A DNA stretch of 64,000 nt from Beduini massiliensis (lineage in GTDB: Bacteria; Bacillota_I; Bacilli_A; Erysipelotrichales; Coprobacillaceae), in assembly GCF_000829905.1 (NCBI RefSeq), contig NZ_CDPP01000005.1, forward strand, positions 434,001 through 498,000, written 5' to 3'. Within the stretch, counting starts at the first letter, position 1. Each line of letters begins with the position of its first letter. Made by a program: the position numbers and the translations under genes. This document shows, piece by piece, positions 1 through 9,134 of this stretch. The notes below the pieces were generated by a model. The model was not told where the DNA came from. It ran no database searches and saw only the letters and a program-made list of their open reading frames with translations.

Positions 1-970
1 TGACAAATTCTACCCAGCCCGTAATATTTTGTCCAAAGTCCAGTATGATTTCATCCTTTTTAGTATAAATGACCTCTTGAACTGATCTTTTTTCAATAAT
101 ATGAATCGGCATTGAGTAACGTTCTGACAGCTTAGTGGTGTCCATATCTAGATAATCAACGTCATTAACTTGATTCGCTTTTTCCAAACGACTGTCATAA
201 GTTTCACCGTCATAGATTCCCTGATCAAGAATCGGGCTAGGTTTACGCTTAAAGCTATGGTCTGATAAAACAACTGTTTTTGTACCATCTTCAAATGTGA
301 CATGCAATTCTAAAATTAGAGCATATTGATCTCCGTAAATCTTAGTATAACCGCCATCAAAGCCCATACGCCCTTTATACCAGCCATTCCCCAAAGCGAC
401 TTCGAGATGATTGTCTCCTGTTTGCAGCTGATGCGTGACATCATATGTTTGATATTGAAGATAGTCATCATAACTGTGAAACCCCGGCATTAGATATTCC
501 CCATTAACAAACTGCCCATTGAGATAAGCTTCATATAAACCTAACCCGCAAATATAGAGACGAGCTTTACACACCTTTTTAGTCAATGAGAAATCCTTGA
601 ATAAAATAGAAGGTTCATCTATTTGCGGTGTGATAAAACGAGCTTGCCATGAATCATTTAATTTCGCTGTTTCAAAATAAGAAACTTCACTTTTAGCTGT
701 TCCTTCTAGATCATTCATAGCTGTAACCTGAACATAATAGCGTGTATAAGGCAATATATCCATTTTTATTTTAGTTCCCAACGCTTCTAATTCTGTTTTA
801 TCGGTGTCATAAACGATTTGATCCATCTGTTCATCTAAGGCAATTTGTATTCTTGACCAGATTATTTTCTTCGCTTTTTCTTCCTGAACTTGCCAAGTGA
901 TACTAAGATGAGAAAAATCGTATCCCACTGGATTTTTTAAATGATTAATTCTGACATGTGATATTTTCAT
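1..970 (-). CDS. Alpha-L-rhamnosidase (GH78), N-terminal part, cut by window start
   Basis: Reading the minus strand from the ATG at 970 gives an open frame of about 323 codons that runs off the window. The product begins MKISHVRINH, then a fibronectin-like N-terminal domain (residues about 1-105), followed by the substrate-binding jelly-roll typical of bacterial rhamnosidases, with the phrases LYICGLGLYEAYLNG, GNGWYKGRMGFDGG and ILDFGQNITGW. The catalytic (alpha/alpha)6 barrel lies outside the window. A GGAGG box sits five bases before the ATG. Family role: release of terminal L-rhamnose from plant glycosides or polysaccharides, probably inside the cell since no signal peptide is seen. The AraC regulator just upstream is the likely controller. 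The family call is firm; the substrate is not visible. Confidence 0.85.
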   Translation of the reverse strand, partial: MKISHVRINHLKNPVGYDFSHLSITWQVQEEKAKKIIWSRIQIALDEQMDQIVYDTDKTELEALGTKIKMDILPYTRYYVQVTAMNDLEGTAKSEVSYFETAKLNDSWQARFITPQIDEPSILFKDFSLTKKVCKARLYICGLGLYEAYLNGQFVNGEYLMPGFHSYDDYLQYQTYDVTHQLQTGDNHLEVALGNGWYKGRMGFDGGYTKIYGDQYALILELHVTFEDGTKTVVLSDHSFKRKPSPILDQGIYDGETYDSRLEKANQVNDVDYLDMDTTKLSERYSMPIHIIEKRSVQEVIYTKKDEIILDFGQNITGWVEFV

Positions 971-1053
971 ACATTCCTCCTAAGCCTTCCCTAATTTTAT
1001 TTTATAATAATGACACTTTATGATAAATAACGTAAATTGACAAAATGATTATC

Positions 1054-2019
1054 CTATTTTGCATGTTCACGATATTGTTTAGGTGTCCGGTGATAAGTGT
1101 CTTTAAATATCTTATAAAAATAGGTAATGTTGTCATATCCTACTTTTTCCATAATTTCCACAATAGGTAAATGTGTTGTCTTTAATAAGCGGACAGCATG
1201 CTGTAGTCTTACTTTTTGCACTAACTGCTTAAAAGTGAATCCGGTATGCTTTTTTATGATTTTACAGATCTTATAATCCGGTTGGTGGAGATTTTTCGCA
1301 AGCTGACTCAACGATCCTTCTTGATAATGCAAGTCAATATATTTTAAGATCGACCCGCTTAATATCTTTTCATAGCTGTTGCCCGTATAGGCTTCAATAT
1401 CTTCAGGGTGATTCATTAATTCAGTCAGTAATAACCCCATTGTTAATTTAAGGATTAAGGACTGATTAAAAGCAGGTTCATAGACATGTTGAATCAAATC
1501 TTCGATAATTGTTTTCACATGTTTATTATGAGCGGCTTTAAAAAGAAGGTATTCCCCATCATTTTTATTTGAATAAAGAGCCTCAAACAAGAAGCTGAAC
1601 AATTCACTTTCTTCTTCAATCAAAGAAGCCATGAACACCAAAAAGTCAGTTTTGATAATCAAATTAAAGATGATGTCTTTTTCTTTTGTATAGAGAATCG
1701 AATGCTCGATATTTTGATTTAAAAGCAGTAATTCTCCCTCGCGAATCGTAATTTTCTGATCATGAATGATATGCGTCATTTCTCCACTGTACACATACAT
1801 AAATTCTAAATAATTATGGCGATGACTTGGATATTCTTGGAAACGTGTATGGCGTCTGATCGTGAAAGACTGATCATCAGATAAAAGTTTATGATAATCA
1901 ATGATATTACTGGAATCATTTAAAAAAATACTGCGATCAACGGATTGAACCCCGGCTAGATTATCTTTTTCTTCTTTTGTTAGCTGGATCAAATCCTCTA
2001 AAATCTCTTTTTTCAGCAT
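1054..2019 (-). CDS. AraC-family transcriptional regulator with cupin sensor domain
   Basis: The 321-residue protein has an N-terminal cupin-type sensor (about residues 50-130, with RHTRFQEYPSHRHNYLEFMYV and an EGELLLLNQNIEH strand) and a C-terminal pair of helix-turn-helix motifs (about 225-320) ending in the AraC signature VGYDNITYFYKIFKDTYHRTPKQYR. This layout belongs to regulators that bind a sugar and switch neighbouring catabolic operons. The start is supported by GAGGTG seven bases ahead of the ATG. It lies 83 bases upstream of the GH78 gene on the same strand and near the GH36 gene, so control of glycoside use is a reasonable inference. The ligand is unknown. Confidence 0.9.
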   Translation of the reverse strand: MLKKEILEDLIQLTKEEKDNLAGVQSVDRSIFLNDSSNIIDYHKLLSDDQSFTIRRHTRFQEYPSHRHNYLEFMYVYSGEMTHIIHDQKITIREGELLLLNQNIEHSILYTKEKDIIFNLIIKTDFLVFMASLIEEESELFSFLFEALYSNKNDGEYLLFKAAHNKHVKTIIEDLIQHVYEPAFNQSLILKLTMGLLLTELMNHPEDIEAYTGNSYEKILSGSILKYIDLHYQEGSLSQLAKNLHQPDYKICKIIKKHTGFTFKQLVQKVRLQHAVRLLKTTHLPIVEIMEKVGYDNITYFYKIFKDTYHRTPKQYREHAK

Positions 2020-2069
2020 GATCTTTCACCTCGTTTGTTACTATCAGTTTATCTTATTTTGCTTTTTAA

Positions 2070-2103
2070 CACAAATAAAAACATGTGTCAATGCACATGT
2101 TTT
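2070..2103 (-). terminator. Rho-independent terminator
   Basis: On the minus strand a 10-bp stem AAAACATGTG/CACATGTTTT with a six-base loop is followed by TATTTG. It overlaps the stop region of the small gene at 2102-2353 and ends that transcript. Confidence 0.75.
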
Positions 2104-2353
2104 ATCCTTTCAGCCCTCTTGACTGACGATCCATATCTTCAATCACAATATCATAGATTTCGCCTAATGTTGTGCAATATTCCAACACTTTCCAAGGCTC
2201 GTTGGTATGGAAATGGATTTTAATCAATTCATCATCTCCTACTGCCAATAAGCAGTCTCCGGCAAAATGTTCAACGAAATATTCATTGATTGCATCTTCA
2301 TCAAGATTGTTTCCTTCAATCAAAAGCTGGGTATCATATCTATATTCCAACAT
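2102..2353 (-). CDS. Stand-alone small protein resembling the FakA (DAK1_2) middle domain
   Basis: The 83-residue product closely resembles the central domain of the fatty-acid kinase FakA (YloV): a start like LEYRYDTQLLIEG, then FAGDCLLAVGDDELIKIHFHTNEP and KVLEYCTTLGEIYDIVIEDM. In FakA this domain sits between the nucleotide-binding DhaL part and the C-terminal part and carries a metal site; the paired histidines are kept here (H47, H49) but the cysteine of the FakA-type GYCTEF stretch is Asp (D7). No kinase domain is encoded nearby. The start has AAAGGAG at good spacing and the gene has its own terminator, so it is a true independent gene rather than a fragment. Its role is unknown; binding a FakA partner or a metal are guesses. 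Confidence 0.75.
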   Translation of the reverse strand: MLEYRYDTQLLIEGNNLDEDAINEYFVEHFAGDCLLAVGDDELIKIHFHTNEPWKVLEYCTTLGEIYDIVIEDMDRQSRGLKG

Positions 2354-2457
2354 TATATGACTCCTTTCAAATAGTCTCTATAAAAACTTTACCACTCCAT
2401 TTTTGAAAGTCAAGTATCATCCTTTGCCTATACAGTCCTTTTCAATAAATAGTACAT

Positions 2458-2484
2458 ATAAAAAGTGTTCATACAAGAACACTT
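2458..2484 (-). terminator. Rho-independent terminator of the GH36 gene
   Basis: Minus-strand stem AAGTGTTC/GAACACTT with a six-base loop followed by TTTTATATG, overlapping the stop codon of the alpha-galactosidase gene. Confidence 0.8.
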
Positions 2485-4708
2485 ATTTTGCCTTAATAAT
2501 ATAAATTCTTGAGGTGTAATCCCCATGACTGCCATCATGAATCTCATCAATGGATTGAGGGGGTGTATCTGATGTAATAAGTCCGACATTCATCAATTCA
2601 TCACCATAACAGTCTATTTCATTAATAGAAACATGATATTCCTTATCCGGTGCTAATCCGCAAAGCGGCAGTCTTTCGTAAGCCGTATTGACTTCCTGCA
2701 AAGGTTTATAGTAGCCAACTAAGGCTGTATTTTGGTCTTTAGATACAACCATCCAGGCGGTAACCTTTGTTTCAAATGGACTCTTTAAACGATAGAACGT
2801 ACCAAACTGAATAATTTCACGATATTCTTTCATAAATGCAACTTGTTCAACTATTTTATCTAACGTTTCCTGATCTAACTGATTTAAGTCTAACTCATAA
2901 CCAAAGGTACCAAAATAAGCGACATTAGCACGGGTTTCGATCGGAGTTGAACGATATACCTGATGGTTGGGAACAGCCGATACATGGGCTCCAATGCTTG
3001 AAATCGGATAAACAATGGATGTCCCATACTGGATCTTTAATCGTTCAATCGCATCACTGTCATCACTCGCCCAGCATTGCGGTGCATAATACAGCATCCC
3101 CGGATCAAAACGGGCTCCCCCTGAAGAACAAGATTCAAATAGGATATCTGGAAATTCTGTCGTCAGCTGTTCATAAAGACGGTAAACACCTAAAATATAT
3201 TGATGCATGACTTTCCCTTGATCCTCAGCGGATTTTACTGTAGAATACACTTCACTCATACAGCGGTTCATATCCCACTTAATATAAGAGATAAACGATT
3301 CCGATATCACTTTATGCAGCATTGCATAAATGTAGTCAACCACTTCATCATTCGAAAAATCCAAAATATATTGGTTCCTTCCATGGCTGGATGGACGCTT
3401 AGGAGTGGCTAATGTCCATTCCGGGTGCTGACGATAAAGATCAGAATCATGACTGACCATCTCCGGTTCAATCCATAACCCAAACTGCAGCCCCAACGCT
3501 TTTACTTTTTCACTAAGTCCTTTAATTCCGTGCGGCAGTTTGTTTAAATTTGGATACCAATCGCCTAATCCGGTTGTATCATCATTACGTTTACCAAACC
3601 ATCCATCATCCAATACAAAGAGTTCAATTCCCAACTCTTTAGCTGTTTTTGCCATCGAAAGGATCTTTTCTTCATCAAAATCAAAATAAGTTCCTTCCCA
3701 GTTATTGACTAATATCGGTCTTACTTGATCACGATATTTTCCTCGGGCTAAACGATTTCGATAAAGTTCATGATAAACCTGGCTCATCTTATTTAATCCT
3801 TGATCCGAATAAACCATTACAGCCTCCGGAGTTTGGAAAGATTCTCCCTGATTCAGCTTCCAACTCAAACAATGTGGATGAATCCCCATACTGACTCTCG
3901 TTACATCATAGGTATCCACTTCTACTTGAGCCAAGAAATTTCCACTGTAAACAAAACTAAACCCTAATACTTCTCCGCTAAATTCCGTCGCATCTGCACG
4001 TTTTAAAGCAATAAATGGATTAAAGTTATTGCTTGAATTTCCTCGCATTGAATAGATAGATTGAATCCCATGTTCTAATTTTCTTTCTTTGACACTGCGT
4101 TCTCTTGACCATGCCCCGGTTAATTCGATCATTTCATAGTCTTTATCCGGTAAGTCTAAATTCATACTCATCGCAGATTCCAATGAAATAGGAAAATGCC
4201 CATGATGGATGAAACGAGCATTACGACAAATCACCGGCATTGCTTCATAAATCGTGTAGCTCAAAACCAGTTCTGTCTCCATCACATCATCATACAGGGT
4301 AACAAACAATGTCATAGCTTCACTCTCATCTTCGACATAGGTTGCAGGCAGCTGAGGTAATTTAGGTTTTCCTTTCTTCAATTCAAATGAACGGTAAGTA
4401 AAATCGATAATTCGACTGCCATTTTCCTGAATGATATCCATTGCCGGATGACGCATATCTCCACTTCCATAAGCAGGATATTCCTGTTTTAAATGTTCCA
4501 GTGAAAAACTGAGATCTCCCTCAAAACGACATACGGCCATTGAACGAGCCTGCATTTCTAATAAGTGATCAAAATTTTCACGGTCACGAATATGTTTTCC
4601 ATAGTAAAGTTGCCCCAAATGCCCATTTTTCAGAACTTTAAATATGTAACTTACATGTTCATTATATAAATGAAAAGTTTGGGATGTTTCATGAAATAAA
4701 ATTGGCAT
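2483..4708 (-). CDS. Alpha-galactosidase, GH36 family
   Basis: The 741-residue protein has the full GH36 plan and usual length: N-terminal beta-supersandwich (about 1-320), a TIM barrel (about 330-650) and a short C-terminal beta domain. Catalytic signatures are plain: KWDMNR with nucleophile D479, and CWASDDSD with the acid/base D549, spaced 70 residues as in the Geobacillus enzymes. VLDDGWFGKR and GLWIEPEMVS are further barrel motifs. It should hydrolyse alpha-1,6-galactosides such as melibiose and raffinose in the cytoplasm, as no signal peptide is present. The start has AAAGGAG at correct spacing. No sugar transporter lies beside it, so import must be encoded elsewhere. Control by the nearby AraC protein is inferred. 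Confidence 0.95.
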   Translation of the reverse strand: MPILFHETSQTFHLYNEHVSYIFKVLKNGHLGQLYYGKHIRDRENFDHLLEMQARSMAVCRFEGDLSFSLEHLKQEYPAYGSGDMRHPAMDIIQENGSRIIDFTYRSFELKKGKPKLPQLPATYVEDESEAMTLFVTLYDDVMETELVLSYTIYEAMPVICRNARFIHHGHFPISLESAMSMNLDLPDKDYEMIELTGAWSRERSVKERKLEHGIQSIYSMRGNSSNNFNPFIALKRADATEFSGEVLGFSFVYSGNFLAQVEVDTYDVTRVSMGIHPHCLSWKLNQGESFQTPEAVMVYSDQGLNKMSQVYHELYRNRLARGKYRDQVRPILVNNWEGTYFDFDEEKILSMAKTAKELGIELFVLDDGWFGKRNDDTTGLGDWYPNLNKLPHGIKGLSEKVKALGLQFGLWIEPEMVSHDSDLYRQHPEWTLATPKRPSSHGRNQYILDFSNDEVVDYIYAMLHKVISESFISYIKWDMNRCMSEVYSTVKSAEDQGKVMHQYILGVYRLYEQLTTEFPDILFESCSSGGARFDPGMLYYAPQCWASDDSDAIERLKIQYGTSIVYPISSIGAHVSAVPNHQVYRSTPIETRANVAYFGTFGYELDLNQLDQETLDKIVEQVAFMKEYREIIQFGTFYRLKSPFETKVTAWMVVSKDQNTALVGYYKPLQEVNTAYERLPLCGLAPDKEYHVSINEIDCYGDELMNVGLITSDTPPQSIDEIHDGSHGDYTSRIYIIKAK

Positions 4709-4927
4709 AATTTTCTCCTTTGTATTCCTGTCTTCTTTCCCCCATTATAGCATGACACCGCTTATAAACTAGTAGCTTTCGTTACTAAAACATGTCCAAA
4801 TGTGATATCTTTATAATGAATCTTATATAAAAATCATGACATATAAATAAGTTGTTAAGATTTCTTTTATTTACATTTTTTAAACTTTCATTGTGATAGA
4901 ATAATCGAGAAATGAAAGGAGTAAGAC

Positions 4928-5782
4928 ATGAAATTATTAAATGAAATTCTTCGCGGGATTCTCATTGGTATTGCAAATATCATCCCCGGTGTCAGTGGCG
5001 GAACAATGGCAGTATCTATGGGTATTTATGATGATATCATATATTCTATCACTCATTTATTCACCGATATGAAAAAAAGCATCCGTACCCTATTTCCATA
5101 TATTTTAGGAGCCGGAATCGGTATTGTTTGTTTATCATTCATTATCGAATACTTATTTCTGCATTTTCCCATCCAAACCAATTTATGCTTTATTGGATTA
5201 ATTTTAGGGGGACTGCCTATTATTACCAAACGTATCAAAATCAAACGATCTGATTTTTCTCACAGTTTGATCTTTATCCTGTTTTTTGCTTTAATTATTG
5301 GAATGCAGCTTTTGGGCGGACAAGGGACTAAAGATGTAACCATTCAAATTTCATTATTTGAAATTATCAAGCTATTTCTAATCGGTGCAGTCGCATCAGC
5401 AACGATGGTCATTCCCGGTGTCAGTGGTTCGATGATGTTGATGATTATCGGTTATTACAATCCCATCATCAGTCATATTAATTTATTTATTAAAGCCCTT
5501 GTCGCCTTGAACTTTGATCAGCTTATTCAAAGTTCAATGATCTTAGTTCCATTTGGCTTAGGGGTTGTCATCGGTATTTTCTTGATTGCTAAAATCATTG
5601 AGATTTTATTAAAACATTATGAATCTCATACGTATTGTGCAATTTTAGGCTTAGTAATCGCTTCTCCGATTGCTATTTTAATGGGAATTCATTCAACAAC
5701 TTTCAATCTTCCGATTCTTCTTACGAGTGCAATTACTTTTATTATAGGATTAATCATTGCTCGGTTTGCTGGACAGGAATAA
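4928..5782 (+). CDS. popT: DUF368 membrane protein, PopT-type polyprenyl-phosphate transporter
   Basis: The 284-residue protein is almost wholly hydrophobic, with about eight membrane segments, and contains two related halves each carrying the hallmark IPGVSG loop: NIIPGVSGGTMAVSMGIYDD near residue 20 and VIPGVSGSMMLMIIGYY near residue 160. This is the DUF368 family, shown in recent work to recycle undecaprenyl phosphate across the membrane (PopT). It would thus supply the lipid carrier for peptidoglycan and wall polymer synthesis. AAAGGAG precedes the ATG by six bases, and the gene stands alone between divergent GH36 and a terminator. The family call is firm; the transport role is taken from the family. 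Confidence 0.88.
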   Translation: MKLLNEILRGILIGIANIIPGVSGGTMAVSMGIYDDIIYSITHLFTDMKKSIRTLFPYILGAGIGIVCLSFIIEYLFLHFPIQTNLCFIGLILGGLPIITKRIKIKRSDFSHSLIFILFFALIIGMQLLGGQGTKDVTIQISLFEIIKLFLIGAVASATMVIPGVSGSMMLMIIGYYNPIISHINLFIKALVALNFDQLIQSSMILVPFGLGVVIGIFLIAKIIEILLKHYESHTYCAILGLVIASPIAILMGIHSTTFNLPILLTSAITFIIGLIIARFAGQE

Positions 5783-5784
5783 AC

Positions 5785-5822
5785 AAAAAGGGATATAGCC
5801 AATTTAAGCTATATCCTTTTTA
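5785..5822 (+). terminator. Rho-independent terminator of popT
   Basis: Nine-bp stem GGATATAGC/GCTATATCC with an eight-base loop, followed by TTTTT, starting three bases after the stop codon. The A-tract before it makes it potentially bidirectional. Confidence 0.9.
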
Positions 5823-5895
5823 CTTGAAGGGAGGGTTGTATGCACTTCATTATAAGTCTGTGATCATCTCTCCATTCATAAGATGGATTCGGCTC

Positions 5896-6159
5896 TTATT
5901 GAGCCCAACGTATGTTAGGGGGTCTAGTCTTCCGATTTAATCGAAATGCTTTTGGTAATGCTTCTTCATCTGCTGTCATTTCAATTCTCGGAACGAAACG
6001 AGATGGAAATACGTTTTTCAAATCAAATTTACACATTATTTCTAATGGCACTTCTATTTTGCCTTGGAAAATATTCATTCGTTCCTCAGACAACATAACT
6101 TGTCCAACTAGCGCAGCCCCATATAAACCCATCGCTATAAGACTCAATGACTGTTTCAT
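5896..6159 (-). CDS. Small hypothetical protein with N-terminal hydrophobic helix
   Basis: About 87 residues. Residues 1-25 form a hydrophobic segment (LSLIAMGLYGAALVGQVML) that would act as a membrane anchor or signal; the rest is soluble with a basic, proline-containing tail. I do not recognise the family. An ATG at 6168 directly abuts the AAGGAG box, too close to be used, whereas the ATG at 6159 lies nine bases after it, so 6159 is taken as the start. It stands alone between popT and the APH-like gene, with no clear terminator. Real coding is likely because of the good ribosome site, but function is unknown. Confidence 0.55.
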   Translation of the reverse strand: MKQSLSLIAMGLYGAALVGQVMLSEERMNIFQGKIEVPLEIMCKFDLKNVFPSRFVPRIEMTADEEALPKAFRLNRKTRPPNIRWAQ

Positions 6160-6370
6160 ATTTCTCATCTCCTTTCTCTTCCTCTTTCTACACTTACATT
6201 ATATACCATCAATGCAAGTTTTTAAATAGATTTACTTCATTTTTCTTTTCATATTATGTAAATCCTAAATTTATAATATCATTTTAAGTCAATTAGTATA
6301 TATGAAATACCATTTTATACAATTAGAAATTGCAGCACTATGTATTTTTCTTATTATATTTAGTAAATCG

Positions 6371-7264
6371 TTAAACCCTCTGCTTTCTGAAAACAGGTAT
6401 CTCTAAATTGAAATCTTTACCATAAATACTAAGCATTCTCTCAGCATTAACGATTTTAGATTGAATATCCTCATTAGTTTTGTCATTATACATTAAATGT
6501 TCAAAAGCATAAAGAGCTGTATATAACTTAAAAGCTCTCCAAAACTCCATTGGCGGCGTATCGAAGTAACCATCTATTTGTCCGTTTACAAAGCTCTCAC
6601 TGTATTCAAGCGCCCATAATGCTCCGCTAAATTCAGACCAAGGATCCCCTACATGCGTTCCCGAAAAGTCAATTATACCAACCTCCCCATTCGAATCTAC
6701 AACAATATTATTCCAGTGAAAATCACCATGCAGCATGACATCGGCATATTTGGGAAGAGTGTTAAGATAATCATATATATATTTTTTTGCCTGTTCACTA
6801 TTTGCAAATAGTATATTCATACTTTCATAATTTTTTAAGACTAGCTCTGCTTTTCCTTGAACTATGTTCCGCCAGTCTGCTTTGGAAGCTGATTTAGAAG
6901 CTAAATGAAGTTTATTAAGTTCCTTTCCTACACGGACGCCTAATTCATAATAATCCTTACCGGCATCCTTTTTTATGATATCCATAATATTTGTGCCTTC
7001 CACCCATGACATGATTGAAAAGAACTTGCTTTTAGTTGTGCCAAAACAAATGGGACGATGCGTATGAATATCTTGTTGTACATACATTTTTAATCGTTCA
7101 AATTCTTTTCGCCTTTCGTTAGCTTCTTTCACTTCTCCGATTCTTAATAAAAATGAGTCCCCATTTTTTTTGAGTTTATATTTGTCATCTCCGGAGCACC
7201 CTTCTGTTATTTGATTAACAACTGTATAAGATTGCATACATAAATTAGATAATATATCGTTCAT
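6371..7264 (-). CDS. Aminoglycoside-phosphotransferase-family (APH) kinase-like protein
   Basis: The 297-residue protein has the protein-kinase-like fold of the APH/choline kinase family: an N-lobe with LLRIGEV and the ATP-side region up to MSWVEGTNIM (about 85-95), and a C-lobe with the catalytic loop HGDFHWNNIV (catalytic base D181) and the metal-binding IIDFSG (D199). Such enzymes phosphorylate hydroxyls on aminoglycosides, macrolides, homoserine or small metabolites. Nothing here fixes the substrate, so resistance should not be assumed. The start has only a weak AGGAAA site. It is an isolated gene with an unremarkable composition. Confidence 0.8.
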   Translation of the reverse strand: MNDILSNLCMQSYTVVNQITEGCSGDDKYKLKKNGDSFLLRIGEVKEANERRKEFERLKMYVQQDIHTHRPICFGTTKSKFFSIMSWVEGTNIMDIIKKDAGKDYYELGVRVGKELNKLHLASKSASKADWRNIVQGKAELVLKNYESMNILFANSEQAKKYIYDYLNTLPKYADVMLHGDFHWNNIVVDSNGEVGIIDFSGTHVGDPWSEFSGALWALEYSESFVNGQIDGYFDTPPMEFWRAFKLYTALYAFEHLMYNDKTNEDIQSKIVNAERMLSIYGKDFNLEIPVFRKQRV

Positions 7265-7480
7265 AACCGTTTCCTATTCTTCTTTGTAAATTGCTTTCAT
7301 TAAAAATTTATTGTGTTGATGCCATAAACGTTAATGATCAATCACAGACATCACTTTGATACTACACTAAAAATGCTCCATTCTTATAAATACCGCCCCT
7401 AGTCTATATCCGCTTTCCTATCAGTATGCTGATATCTTTATATCTCGAAGCATCATCGTTTAAAATAACCCTGTTTAGTA

Positions 7481-7960
7481 TTAAACCTCTATCACTTTCT
7501 TACCCGTCAAAACATATCGGTGGATTAACTTATATATGCCTACTGCCCCAACTGTTCTAAGCAAGATTGCATCCACATCAAAAATCCTGATTTTCAGCAA
7601 AAGAGCTGTTCCCTCAAAGACTGTAAAAAACAAACAACTAAACGCTATCATTTGAATGATTGATGCTTTGCGATTCATGATGACAAACAGTACTCCCAAT
7701 ACTATTCCCACAATAAGATTCATGGTAAAAAATCGGATTGGAATGCTGACATTCAATGATCCTGTCCACAGACTGCTAAAATAATAAGCGATGGTTTTAA
7801 ATGGAATGAGGCTGACTGCTCCTTTTAACCAATGATCAATACTGAACATCCAACTTGGCATAAAACGATTTGTTTGCCAAATAGCTCCCAACAGCAGTAA
7901 AAAATAAACAGCCCAACAATATTTCTTATGTCCTTCTATACTTTTTTCATGCTTTCCCAT
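7481..7960 (-). CDS. VanZ-like membrane protein
   Basis: The 159-residue protein has four or five membrane helices and the VanZ-family landmarks: SLIPFKTIAYYF after the first long loop, FFTMNLIVGIVLGVLF, a conserved FEGTALLLKIRIFDVDAILLRTVG stretch (broken here: FEG then IFDVD) and a final helix. VanZ-family proteins occur alone in many Bacillota, and some give low-level teicoplanin or lipoglycopeptide tolerance, others have unknown roles. This copy is far from the vanHAX operon at 33-36 kb, so a shared function is possible but unproven. The Shine-Dalgarno site is weak (AGAAAG). The 215-base stretch upstream, 7265-7480, shows no gene I can support. Confidence 0.7.
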   Translation of the reverse strand: MGKHEKSIEGHKKYCWAVYFLLLLGAIWQTNRFMPSWMFSIDHWLKGAVSLIPFKTIAYYFSSLWTGSLNVSIPIRFFTMNLIVGIVLGVLFVIMNRKASIIQMIAFSCLFFTVFEGTALLLKIRIFDVDAILLRTVGAVGIYKLIHRYVLTGKKVIEV

Positions 7961-8061
7961 CTTTCTATGTTTACTTCTATTATTAGAATAACATCTGCCA
8001 AAAAAAGGTTCAATGTATCTTTTGATAAATAAATACTTTATAATACAAGTGGAGGGATTCT

Positions 8062-8631
8062 ATGTTAATAATGGTTATTTTAGTTTTATTATTCTTATTG
8101 CCTTTTTTCTATTTTGGTCCCATACAAAAAAGCAGCTCACAGGCTTGTTACGATGTTTGTATCGTTTTAGGATATCCGGCTAAAAAAGAAGGAACGATTC
8201 ACCCTATTTTACAGGCAAGAATGGATACTGCTATCCGGTTATACCATCAAGGAATCTTTAAAAAAATAATCGTAAGCGGAGGTGCCGTTAAAAATGAATA
8301 TATTGAAGCTGAGGTAATGAAAGCTTACGCTCTCCAACATGGCTTTAAAGAAAGTCAGATTCTATTAGAGACAAAAGCTCGCAATACCTATGGAAATATT
8401 CAATATGCCAAACAGATCATGGCTCAACATCGTTTAAATACAGCTATCATCATTACTTCTCCATGGCAATTAAGAAAAGCCAATCGTTTTGCCAAAGAGG
8501 CAAAATTGAATTATGCCATGTGGCCTTCTATGTATCCAAAAACTTTCACATTGTTTCATATCTTAGGGGCTTATCTCTATTCTTATTTGAATTTATATCG
8601 TAATTTCATCTATGCTCTTATAAAAAAATAA
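8062..8631 (+). CDS. YdcF/SanA-like (DUF218) membrane-anchored protein
   Basis: An N-terminal hydrophobic anchor (about residues 1-18) is followed by a DUF218 domain: YDVCIVLGYPAKKEG, IHPILQARMDTAIRLY, KKIIVSGGAVKNE, ETKARNTYGNIQYAK and IITSPWQLRKANRF. This is the complete set of YdcF/ElyC family blocks in 189 residues, the normal size. Relatives act in envelope processes, including undecaprenyl carrier use and vancomycin sensitivity in enterobacteria, but the reaction is not established. A strong GGAGGG site precedes the ATG, and a TATAAT box lies at 8039-8044. It is monocistronic. Confidence 0.85.
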   Translation: MLIMVILVLLFLLPFFYFGPIQKSSSQACYDVCIVLGYPAKKEGTIHPILQARMDTAIRLYHQGIFKKIIVSGGAVKNEYIEAEVMKAYALQHGFKESQILLETKARNTYGNIQYAKQIMAQHRLNTAIIITSPWQLRKANRFAKEAKLNYAMWPSMYPKTFTLFHILGAYLYSYLNLYRNFIYALIKK

Positions 8632-8644
8632 TGAAGCATCTTCT

Positions 8645-8697
8645 TTGACCTCATTCGATGAATTTGATAGACTATCATCAGTTAGTAAACACTAACT
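8645..8697 (+). promoter_or_regulatory. Promoter with a palindromic operator at the start site of the flavodoxin gene
   Basis: A TTGACC box (8645-8650) and TAGACT (8668-8673) with a 17-base spacer predict transcription from about 8680. Exactly there lies a perfect inverted repeat, AGTTAGT-AAAC-ACTAACT (8680-8697), seven bp per arm. A near copy sits in the same position at the ZIP transporter promoter (22322-22337). The layout suits a repressor, and the sequence resembles metal-responsive DtxR-family sites, which is inference. Confidence 0.55.
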
Positions 8698-8714
8698 TAT
8701 AAGGAGGTCTTAAT

Positions 8715-9134
8715 ATGGAAAATATTTTAATCGTATATTGGTCTGGTACCGGAAACACTAAAAAAATAGCAGAAGAAATTCGCAATGCCATTGTAGAAAC
8801 AAATAATACAGTGACATTAATTAATTTGAAAGAAACAATCCCCCATATAGAGGGATTCAAAAAAATCATGCTCGGCTGTCCTGCAACAAGCAAAGAACAG
8901 CTTGAAGGTTCAACTTTCATGCCGTTTTTAGAAGATATTAAAACACAGTTAGCCGATAAAAAGATAGCTTTATTCGGTTCATATGGATGGGGAGACGGAG
9001 AATGGATGAGAAAATTTGAAGCGATGATTTCTCAAAGTTCAGCTGAATTATTTGGCAGTCTCATCATTAAAGGAGAACCGGAAGAAAATGATTCTCGCTG
9101 TCATCAATTCGGCCAAGATTTTGCAAACAGCTAA
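8715..9134 (+). CDS. Short-chain flavodoxin
   Basis: The 139-residue protein has the flavodoxin phosphate-binding loop SGTGNTKKIAEEI at residues 10-22, a first isoalloxazine loop GCPATSKEQLEGSTF (about 54-68) and a second around GSYGWGDGEWMRKF. The length matches short-chain flavodoxins, which bind FMN and carry single electrons in place of ferredoxin, commonly when iron is scarce. AGGAGG lies before the ATG. The palindrome at 8680-8697 suggests regulated, probably metal-responsive, expression, and the gene is followed at once by a strong terminator, so it is transcribed alone. Confidence 0.93.
   Translation: MENILIVYWSGTGNTKKIAEEIRNAIVETNNTVTLINLKETIPHIEGFKKIMLGCPATSKEQLEGSTFMPFLEDIKTQLADKKIALFGSYGWGDGEWMRKFEAMISQSSAELFGSLIIKGEPEENDSRCHQFGQDFANS

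Noticed and set aside
6371-7264. Naming a specific aminoglycoside resistance gene (aph)
   Set aside because: The fold is clear but the substrate-binding region is not one I recognise.
7265-7480. Small gene or remnant between the APH-like and VanZ-like genes
   Set aside because: All frames are broken by stops and no ribosome site is present.
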